DNA of 64,000 nt from the NCBI RefSeq assembly GCF_945957265.1, contig NZ_CAMFKO010000011.1:41406-105405 (forward strand). Direction: 5' to 3'. The notes under the pieces are model-generated. The model was not told where the DNA came from, made no database searches, and was given only the letters and a program-made list of their open reading frames with translations. This DNA comes from an uncultured Dechloromonas sp. GTDB taxonomy: Bacteria; Pseudomonadota; Gammaproteobacteria; Burkholderiales; Rhodocyclaceae. The position numbers and the translations under genes were made by a program. This document shows, piece after piece, positions 58,283 through 64,000 of the stretch (positions within the stretch are counted from its first letter, which is position 1; each line of letters starts with the position of its first letter).

Positions 58283-58609
58283 TCAGCGGTCGCTGAACTC
58301 ATGGCCGCAATCACCGCACTGAAAATTGCCGAGCCATTTTTCGTCGACGACATCGCCGAATTTGGAACCTGCCACGGAACCAGCCGCGCCGCCGAGTAGA
58401 CCGCCAAGGATTGCGCCGGCCAGACCACCGAGTAGCATTCCGGCAGGACCTCCGACAGCACCGACGGCTGCACCGGTTTGGGCACCTGATAAGGCACCAC
58501 CGGCACCGGTGGCGGCACCACCAACTGCGCCGACCGTGCTGCCGATCCTTCGGGCGGTGTGCAGGCGATAGACATTGGTCGAATGGCAGACGGGACATTT
58601 GTTACGCAT
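58283..58609 (-). CDS. Zinc-ribbon protein with glycine-zipper core
   Basis: 108 residues. CPVC at the N-terminus and CGDC at the C-terminus would form a split zinc ribbon. Between them lies a run of Gly/Ala every third or fourth residue (about 22-85: GAVGGAATGAGGALSGAQTG and on) as in glycine-zipper membrane proteins. It begins the right-end operon and has GGAGAAAAA before the ATG. The function is unknown; membrane association is likely. Confidence 0.7.
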   Translation of the reverse strand: MRNKCPVCHSTNVYRLHTARRIGSTVGAVGGAATGAGGALSGAQTGAAVGAVGGPAGMLLGGLAGAILGGLLGGAAGSVAGSKFGDVVDEKWLGNFQCGDCGHEFSDR

Positions 58610-58631
58610 GGATTTTTCTCCTGGAAATGAA

Positions 58632-58665
58632 AAGAGCCCGCTACCTCTGCAGGTAACGGGCTCTT
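58632..58665 (-). terminator. Intrinsic terminator/attenuator before the zinc-ribbon gene
   Basis: A 15-base stem (one bulge; AAGAGCCCG and TACCT with complements) with 4-base loop CTGC, followed on the minus strand by TTTTCATTTCC. It ends about 22 bases before the start codon at 58609. Confidence 0.8.
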
Positions 58666-58882
58666 GAATGGATGGAAACTGGGGAGTGAAGGCCAGGACG
58701 GCCTAGTCTTCAGATTTTATATGTGTAACTGAATGGAGTTCAGATGCAGAAACGCGAACCAAAAATAGAAGAGATTTTTTCTATCAATCTCGAAACTTCC
58801 CGGACTGTTAGACAGCCTATCCCTGTCCGGCCCGAGGGAAAGACGGCAGAACGTGTTGATTTGCGTGCATCGACATTACCCA

Positions 58883-58907
58883 AATTTGAGTACACAACGA
58901 GTACACG
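58883..58907. promoter_or_regulatory. Right arm-type integrase sites (GAGTACAC)
   Basis: GAGTACAC at 58888-58895 and 58899-58906, 11 bases apart; the 25-base block matches 25334-25358 with one mismatch. It lies 57 bases inside attR. Confidence 0.7.
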
Positions 58908-58924
58908 GAAAACGAAAAAGAAAA

Positions 58925-58947
58925 AGCCCCGGATGTTATCCGGGGCT
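58925..58947 (-). terminator. Island-supplied terminator of tRNA-Met
   Basis: Stem AGCCCCGGAT / ATCCGGGGCT, loop GTT, then TTTTTCTTTTTCG on the minus strand, 17 bases after the tRNA 3' end. It replaces the original terminator now stranded at 25099-25126. Confidence 0.85.
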
Positions 58948-58963
58948 AAGTCTTTGATATTAC

Positions 58964-59011
58964 TGGTGGTGATGGGCAGAATCGAACTGCCGACCTATGG
59001 GTTATGAATCC
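58964..59011 (-). repeat. attR: tRNA-Met 3' part identical to attL
   Basis: 48 bases identical to 25139-25186. Here they are part of a complete tRNA gene, so integration rebuilt a working tRNA. Confidence 0.95.
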
Positions 59012-59040
59012 ATCGCTCTAACCGTCTGAGCTACATCACC
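58964..59040 (-). tRNA. tRNA-Met (anticodon CAT), elongator type
   Basis: 77 bases including encoded CCA. The acceptor stem GGTGATG / CATCACC is perfect; D-arm TAGCTCAGACGGTTAGAGC, anticodon loop TTCATAA and T-arm GGCAG-TTCGATT-CTGCC fit. One anticodon-stem pair next to the loop is A-C. It lacks the initiator 1-72 mismatch, so it is an elongator tRNA. Confidence 0.96.
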
Positions 59041-59057
59041 ACGCTTAGAGGGCGCGA

Positions 59058-59087
59058 ATTATAGTGGGGCAGCGGAGGGATGGTCAA
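59058..59087 (-). promoter_or_regulatory. Promoter of tRNA-Met
   Basis: Minus strand TTGACC (59087-59082), 18-base spacer, TATAAT (59063-59058), followed by a GC-rich discriminator (TCGCGCCC) typical of stable-RNA genes. It lies on the chromosome side, so the tRNA stays under its native promoter after island insertion. Confidence 0.75.
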
Positions 59088-59159
59088 CCGCGTTATAATG
59101 CGCAACTTTTCCGCCGCCGGCTTGCCGAAGCGGCACCCACTGATTTTCAAAGCATTTCC

Positions 59160-60497
59160 ATGACCAAAAAGCTTTTCATCCGCACTTTCGGGTGCCAGAT
59201 GAACGAGTACGATTCGGACAAGATGGCCGACGTGCTCAACGCCTCCGAAGGTATCGTCAAGACCGACAACCCCGAAGAAGCCGACATCATCCTGTTCAAC
59301 ACCTGCTCGGTGCGCGAGAAGGCGCAGGAGAAGGTTTTCCACGATCTGGGCCGGGTCAAGCACCTGAAGCAGCAGAACCCGAACCTGGTGATCGGCGTCG
59401 GCGGCTGCGTGGCCAGCCAGGAGGGCGAGGCCATCGTATCGCGCGCCCCTTACGTCGACATCGTGTTCGGCCCGCAGACCCTGCACCGCCTGCCGCAGCT
59501 GATTGCCGAGCGCAAGAGCAAGGGCAAGGCGGCGGTCGATGTGTCCTTCCCGGAAATCGAGAAGTTCGATGCCATGCCGCCGGCTGAAGTGAAGGGCGCC
59601 ACCGCTTTCGTGTCGATCATGGAAGGCTGCTCCAAGTTCTGCACCTTCTGCATCGTGCCCTACACCCGCGGCGGCGAGGTATCGCGCCCGTTCACCGACG
59701 TGCTGACCGAGGTGGCCGACCTGGCCGCCCACGGCGTCGGCGAGGTGACCCTGCTCGGCCAGAACGTCAATGCCTACCGCGGCGACATGGAAGGCACCGA
59801 CGAAAAGGCCGACCTGGCGATGCTCATCGAATACATCGCCGAGGTGCCGGGCATCGAGCGCATCCGCTACACGACCTCGCATCCGCGCGAAATGTCGCAG
59901 CGCCTGATCGACACCTATGCCAAGGTGCCGAAGCTGGTGTCGCACCTGCATCTGCCGGTGCAGGCCGGCTCCGACCGCGTGCTGGCCGCGATGAAGCGCG
60001 GCTACACGACGCTGGAGTACAAGTCCATCATCCGCAAGCTGCGCGCGGCGCGGCCGGACATCTCGATGTCCACCGACTTCATCGTCGGCTTCCCGGGCGA
60101 GACGGACGAGGATTTCGAGAAGACCATGAAGCTGATCGACGACGTCCAGTTCGACGCCTCGTTCTCCTTCATCTACAGCCCGCGCCCCGGCACGCCGGCG
60201 CTGGAACTGGACGACAGCACGCCGGCCGACGTGAAATCGGCGCGCCTGTCGCGCCTGCAGAAGCGCATCGACGAACTGGCACAGGCCGTCAGCCAGTCCA
60301 TGGTCGGCAGCATCCAGCGCGTGCTGGTCGAAGGCACGTCGAAGAAGGACGCCCACGAGCTGGCCGGACGCACGGACAACAACCGCATCGTCAATTTCGC
60401 CGGTAACGCGCGACTGATCAACACCTTCGTCGACGTCCGCATCACATCGGCCCTGCCGCACAGCCTGCGAGGCGAAATTGTCATCCGCGAAGACTAA
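59160..60497 (+). CDS. miaB: MiaB, tRNA-2-methylthio-N6-isopentenyladenosine synthase
   Basis: 445 residues from [23 protein letters not shown]0004 cysteines (TFGCQMN, NTCSVRE, GGCVASQ), the radical-SAM motif [15 protein letters not shown] and a C-terminal TRAM domain are present. It methylthiolates A37 of UNN-reading tRNAs. First gene of a plus-strand run with phoH. Confidence 0.97.
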   Translation: MTKKLFIRTFGCQMNEYDSDKMADVLNASEGIVKTDNPEEADIILFNTCSVREKAQEKVFHDLGRVKHLKQQNPNLVIGVGGCVASQEGEAIVSRAPYVDIVFGPQTLHRLPQLIAERKSKGKAAVDVSFPEIEKFDAMPPAEVKGATAFVSIMEGCSKFCTFCIVPYTRGGEVSRPFTDVLTEVADLAAHGVGEVTLLGQNVNAYRGDMEGTDEKADLAMLIEYIAEVPGIERIRYTTSHPREMSQRLIDTYAKVPKLVSHLHLPVQAGSDRVLAAMKRGYTTLEYKSIIRKLRAARPDISMSTDFIVGFPGETDEDFEKTMKLIDDVQFDASFSFIYSPRPGTPALELDDSTPADVKSARLSRLQKRIDELAQAVSQSMVGSIQRVLVEGTSKKDAHELAGRTDNNRIVNFAGNARLINTFVDVRITSALPHSLRGEIVIRED

Positions 60498-61470
60498 GCC
60501 GGCACCCAAGTCGCGGCCGGTCGAGTTCGCCCTCGCGCCGGTCGACAACACCCTGCTCGCCAACCTGTGCGGGCCGCTCGACGAGAACATCCGGCAGATC
60601 GAGACTGGTTTCGACGTGCTGATCCGCCGCCGCAACGAGCGCCTGTCGATCACCGGCGAGAAGGCGCAGCTGACGGCCGATGCCATCCGCCACTTCTACG
60701 CCATGGCGCGCGAACCGCTGTCGGTCGATGAAATCCAGCTCGGCCTGATCGAATTCCTCAACGCCCCGGTACGCCGCATTTCGCGCAGCGCCGAAGGCCC
60801 GGTCGACGGCCCGCAACTGGTCACCCGCAAGACCGAGCTGCACGGCCGCACGCCGCGCCAGGTCGAGTACCTGAAGCACATCCAGGAACACGACATCACC
60901 TTCGGCGTCGGCCCGGCCGGCACCGGCAAGACCTACCTGGCCGTCGCCAGCGCGGTCGATGCCTTCGAGCGCGACCTGGTCGAACGCATCATCCTGACCC
61001 GGCCGGCGGTCGAAGCCGGCGAGCGCCTCGGTTTCCTGCCCGGCGACCTGACGCAGAAGATCGACCCCTACCTGCGCCCGCTGTACGACGCGCTGTACGA
61101 CCTGATGGGCGCCGACCGCGTCGCCAAGCTGTACGAGAAGCGCGCCATCGAGATCGCGCCGCTCGCTTTCATGCGCGGCCGCACGCTGAACCACGCCTTC
61201 ATCATCCTCGACGAGGCGCAGAATACGACGCCGGAGCAGATGAAGATGTTCCTGACCCGCATCGGCATCGGCGCCAAGGCGGTTGTCACCGGCGACATCA
61301 CGCAGATCGACCTGCCCAAGGGCCACAAGAGCGGCCTCAAGGAAGCCATCGACGTGCTGCGCGACGTGCGCGGCATCGCTTTCACCCATTTCAAGAAGGA
61401 AGACGTGGTGCGCCACCCGCTGGTCGCCCGCATCGTCGACGCCTATGAAAAACGCCAGCAATCGTCTTAA
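60478..61470 (+). CDS. ybeZ: PhoH-family ATPase (YbeZ)
   Basis: 330 residues from a TTG start that overlaps the miaB end by 20 bases. P-loop [13 protein letters not shown], Walker [16 protein letters not shown] and [10 protein letters not shown] are diagnostic. YbeZ works with YbeY, encoded next, in rRNA maturation. It overlaps ybeY by 26 bases. Confidence 0.95.
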   Translation: MSSAKTKPAPKSRPVEFALAPVDNTLLANLCGPLDENIRQIETGFDVLIRRRNERLSITGEKAQLTADAIRHFYAMAREPLSVDEIQLGLIEFLNAPVRRISRSAEGPVDGPQLVTRKTELHGRTPRQVEYLKHIQEHDITFGVGPAGTGKTYLAVASAVDAFERDLVERIILTRPAVEAGERLGFLPGDLTQKIDPYLRPLYDALYDLMGADRVAKLYEKRAIEIAPLAFMRGRTLNHAFIILDEAQNTTPEQMKMFLTRIGIGAKAVVTGDITQIDLPKGHKSGLKEAIDVLRDVRGIAFTHFKKEDVVRHPLVARIVDAYEKRQQSS

Positions 61471-61891
61471 CCTGTCCGTGCAATATGCCTGTAACCGCGA
61501 GGGCCTACCCTTGCGGACGGATTTCGTGCGCTGGGCCCGTGCCGCGCTGGTCGGCGGCGGCGAGATCACCATCCGCCTGGTCGATGCCGACGAAGGCCAG
61601 GCGCTGAACAACGAGTACCGCGGCAAGGACTACGCGACCAACGTGCTGTCCTTTCCGTACGAAACCGAGCCGGTGGTGCAGGGCGACCTGGTCATCTGCC
61701 CGAGCGTCGTGGCGCGCGAGGCGGCGGAGCAGAACAAGCCTCTGGCGGCGCATTACGCGCACCTGACGGTGCATGGTATGCTGCATTTGCAGGGCTGGGA
61801 TCATGACAATGACGATGATGCCGAGGCCATGGAAAACGAAGAAAAGGAAATCCTCGCCGCGCTGGGCTATCCCGACCCCTACGCCGCCTGA
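61445..61891 (+). CDS. ybeY: YbeY, endoribonuclease/rRNA maturation factor
   Basis: 148 residues from [16 protein letters not shown]. The zinc-binding [11 protein letters not shown] motif (HGxLHLxGxDH) is intact. It takes part in 16S rRNA 3' processing and ribosome quality control. The start lies inside phoH. Confidence 0.95.
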   Translation: MKNASNRLNLSVQYACNREGLPLRTDFVRWARAALVGGGEITIRLVDADEGQALNNEYRGKDYATNVLSFPYETEPVVQGDLVICPSVVAREAAEQNKPLAAHYAHLTVHGMLHLQGWDHDNDDDAEAMENEEKEILAALGYPDPYAA

Positions 61892-61896
61892 AAAAT

Positions 61897-62742
61897 ATGG
61901 ACAGTGACAGTAAACCGAGTTTCATCGAACGACTGACTTCCCTGCTGCTACGCGAACCCGAGGATCGCGAGCAGCTGCTTGAAATCCTGCACTCGGCCTA
62001 CGAGCGCAACCTGATGGACGCCGATGCGCTGACCATCATCGAAGGCGCGCTGGCCGCCTCCGACACCCGCGTCACCGACGTGATGATCCCGCGTGCCCAG
62101 ATGGACGTCATCGACGTCGACGATCCGCTGGACGAGATCGTCAAGACCGTCATCGAAGCCGCGCACTCGCGCTTCCCGGTGGTCGACGGCGACCGCGACA
62201 ACGCGCTCGGCATCCTGCTCGCCAAGGATCTTCTGCGCATCCACACCGAAGAAAATTTCGACCTGCGCGACTGGCTGCGCCCGGCCGTCTTCATTCCCGA
62301 ATCGAAGCGCCTGAACGTGCTGCTGCGCGAATTCCGCGTCTCGCGCAACCACATGGCCATCGTCGTCAACGAATACGGCGGCGTCGCCGGCCTGGTCACC
62401 ATCGAGGACGTGCTCGAGCAGATCGTCGGCGACATCGAGGACGAATACGACTTCGACGAGGCGCACGACAACATCCGCCAGGACTCCACCGGCCGCTACC
62501 GGGTCAAGGCGCGCACCGAGATCGAGGACTTCAACGAGGCCTTCGCGACCACCTTCTCCGACGAGGAATTCGACACCGTCGGCGGCCTGGTCCTGCGCCA
62601 GCTCGGCCGCGTGCCCAAGCGCAACGAAGTCGTCGACATCGCTGGCATGCGCTTCCAGGTGCTGCGCGCCGACAGCCGCCGGCTGTACACCCTGCTCGTC
62701 GACCCACCCAAACCGCAGACCGGTGCTGGCGAGACTGCCTGA
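61897..62742 (+). CDS. corC: CorC/HlyC-type CBS-domain protein
   Basis: 281 residues, soluble. Two CBS repeats (about 65-185, with MIPRAQMDVID and VVNEYGGVAGLVTIEDVLEQIVGDIEDEYD) and a C-terminal transporter-associated domain (about 195-275). It lies in the ybeZ-ybeY-corC-lnt order usual in proteobacteria. Proposed link to Mg/Co efflux. Confidence 0.94.
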   Translation: MDSDSKPSFIERLTSLLLREPEDREQLLEILHSAYERNLMDADALTIIEGALAASDTRVTDVMIPRAQMDVIDVDDPLDEIVKTVIEAAHSRFPVVDGDRDNALGILLAKDLLRIHTEENFDLRDWLRPAVFIPESKRLNVLLREFRVSRNHMAIVVNEYGGVAGLVTIEDVLEQIVGDIEDEYDFDEAHDNIRQDSTGRYRVKARTEIEDFNEAFATTFSDEEFDTVGGLVLRQLGRVPKRNEVVDIAGMRFQVLRADSRRLYTLLVDPPKPQTGAGETA

Positions 62743-64000
62743 GCGCTTGCCTGCACGCCTTGCCCTGGCTGCGCTGATCGGCGCGGCAGGGGTATTGTGC
62801 TTCGCGCCCTTTGACCTGTTCTGGCTGGCGCCTGCCGTCTGGGCCGGCTTCTTCGCCCTGCTGCGGCGCACCGAGTCGCCGCGCCGGGGGCTGCTGACCG
62901 GCCTGGCCTTCGGCCTCGGCTTCTTCCTGTGCGGCGTGTCGTGGGTCTATGTCAGCCTCTCCGTCTTCGGCGGCATGCCGTGGTGGCTGGCCGGGCCGGC
63001 CGCCTTCCTGTTCTGCACGGTGATGGCGCTGTTCCCGATGGCCGCCGGCTGGGCATTCAAGCGCTGGCAGCCGGCCGGTTTCCGGCAACAGGCCCTGCTC
63101 TTCGCGGCGCTGCTCGCCGCCGGCGACTGGGTGCGCAGCTGGTTGCTCACCGGTTTCCCGTGGCTGGCCATCGGCTATTCGCAAACGCCGCCCAGCCCGC
63201 TGGCCGGCTTTGCGCCGCTGCTCGGCGTCTTCGGGCTGTCGGCACTGGTCGCGCTGAGCGGCGCCCTGCTGCTGCGCTGGCGAATCGGCTTGCCGGCGCT
63301 GGCCGTGCTGGCGATCGCCGGATTCGGCCTGCGCCAGGTCGAATGGACGACGCCGCAAGGCGAACCGATCAGCGTCGCGCTGATCCAGGGCAATATCCCG
63401 CAGGAAATGAAATTCCGCCCGGAAGCCTTCGTCCGCACGCTGAACCTCTATCGCGAACTGATCGAAGCCAACCCGGCGCAACTGACGCTCTTGCCGGAAA
63501 CCGCCTTCCCGGTCTTTCTCGACCAGTTGCCCGAAGACTATCTCGCCGCCCTGAAGGCGCTGGCCGGCCGCCAGCACGGCGACATCATCCTCGGCACGCT
63601 GACCGGCGACGGCAACGCCTACTACAACAGCGCCGTCAGCCTCGGCAGCTCGCCGCTGCAGGTCTATAGCAAGAATCACCTGGTGCCTTACGGCGAGTTC
63701 ATCCCGCCCGGTTTCGCCTGGTTCATGGCCTACGCCAACATCCCCGCCTCATCCTTCTCGCGCGGCCCGGACAGCCAGGCGCCGCTGGCCGTCGCCGGCC
63801 GGCAGGTGGCGGCCAATATCTGCTACGAAGACGTTTTCGGCAGCGAAATCATCCGCGCCCTGCCCGCCGCCGGCATCCTGGCCAACCTCTCCAATACCGC
63901 CTGGTTCGGCCGTTCGCTGGCCCAGCCGCAGCACCTGCAGATCGCGCGCATGCGGGCGCTGGAAACCGGCCGCCCCATGCTGCGCGCCACCAACACCGGC
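62723..64000 (+). CDS. lnt: Lnt, apolipoprotein N-acyltransferase (cut by window edge)
   Basis: 426 residues visible, probably from GTG 62723, overlapping the corC end by 20 bases; the exact start is uncertain. Six or more N-terminal membrane helices are followed by a nitrilase-like domain with the catalytic triad Glu (LLPETAFPVF), Lys (VYSKNHLVPYGEF) and Cys (ANICYEDVFG). It adds the third acyl chain to lipoproteins in the inner membrane. Confidence 0.94.
   Translation, partial: MLARLPERLPARLALAALIGAAGVLCFAPFDLFWLAPAVWAGFFALLRRTESPRRGLLTGLAFGLGFFLCGVSWVYVSLSVFGGMPWWLAGPAAFLFCTVMALFPMAAGWAFKRWQPAGFRQQALLFAALLAAGDWVRSWLLTGFPWLAIGYSQTPPSPLAGFAPLLGVFGLSALVALSGALLLRWRIGLPALAVLAIAGFGLRQVEWTTPQGEPISVALIQGNIPQEMKFRPEAFVRTLNLYRELIEANPAQLTLLPETAFPVFLDQLPEDYLAALKALAGRQHGDIILGTLTGDGNAYYNSAVSLGSSPLQVYSKNHLVPYGEFIPPGFAWFMAYANIPASSFSRGPDSQAPLAVAGRQVAANICYEDVFGSEIIRALPAAGILANLSNTAWFGRSLAQPQHLQIARMRALETGRPMLRATNTG

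Noticed and set aside
58744..59007. 87-codon plus-strand frame at the right island end
   Set aside because: It runs through the arm sites, the tRNA terminator and into the tRNA-Met gene on the other strand.

Overview
The window looks like a chromosomal segment of a betaproteobacterium of the Rhodocyclales (Azospira/Dechloromonas type). It is a high-GC housekeeping backbone interrupted by a lower-GC integrated island of about 34 kb that carries a complete (per)chlorate respiration locus. The genus is inferred from gene content only.

Left backbone (1-25138). A minus-strand division and cell-wall cluster runs mraZ-rsmH-ftsL-ftsI-murE-murF-mraY-murD-ftsW-murG-murC (murC cut by the window edge). 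It is read from a clear sigma70 promoter with MraZ decamer repeats near 11500. Upstream lie a CACHE/PAS/GGDEF diguanylate cyclase, a DsbC-type disulfide isomerase, a UbiH/COQ6-type hydroxylase, a Gly/Gln-rich protein and HU. A napDABC periplasmic nitrate reductase operon with an FNR-type box, ahpC-ahpF and a chemoreceptor follow.

Island (about 25139-59011). The 3' 48 bases of tRNA-Met(CAT) are duplicated at both ends; the intact tRNA is at the right end. A tyrosine integrase sits just inside the left end, and paired GAGTACAC arm-type sites lie inside both ends. The left third has an integrase, an AlpA-like HTH protein, a DUF3987/YfjI-type P-loop protein and two YfjJ/inovirus-Gp2-type proteins, an order like E. 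coli CP4-57. The centre is respiratory cargo: mrpX-yedY1-yedZ (hypochlorite repair) divergent from sigF-nrsF, a cupin, the regulators pcrP, pcrS and pcrR, then pcrABCD, cld, pcrQ, a pcrO-like cytochrome and moaA. The right third has a TcmP/DUF5131 pair with an SOS box, and a phage/ICE-like module (Gp3/RDF-like protein, YqaJ exonuclease, DUF932, zinc-ribbon/glycine-zipper protein) with intrinsic terminators placed just before start codons.

How it works together. PcrQ should pass quinol electrons through PcrO/PcrC to PcrAB, which reduces perchlorate and chlorate to chlorite. Cld splits chlorite to chloride and O2. PcrD and MoaA support molybdenum-cofactor maturation. PcrS/PcrR should act on a sigma54 promoter upstream of pcrA, where I find a near-consensus -24/-12 element with two perfect inverted repeats 140-180 bp upstream. 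Hypochlorite leakage would be handled by SigF-NrsF through YedY1/YedZ and MrpX; I find two divergent GTAACC-N16-CGAA promoters between yedZ and sigF.

Right backbone (59041-64000): miaB, phoH, ybeY, corC and lnt (cut by the window edge), overlapping or closely packed on the plus strand.
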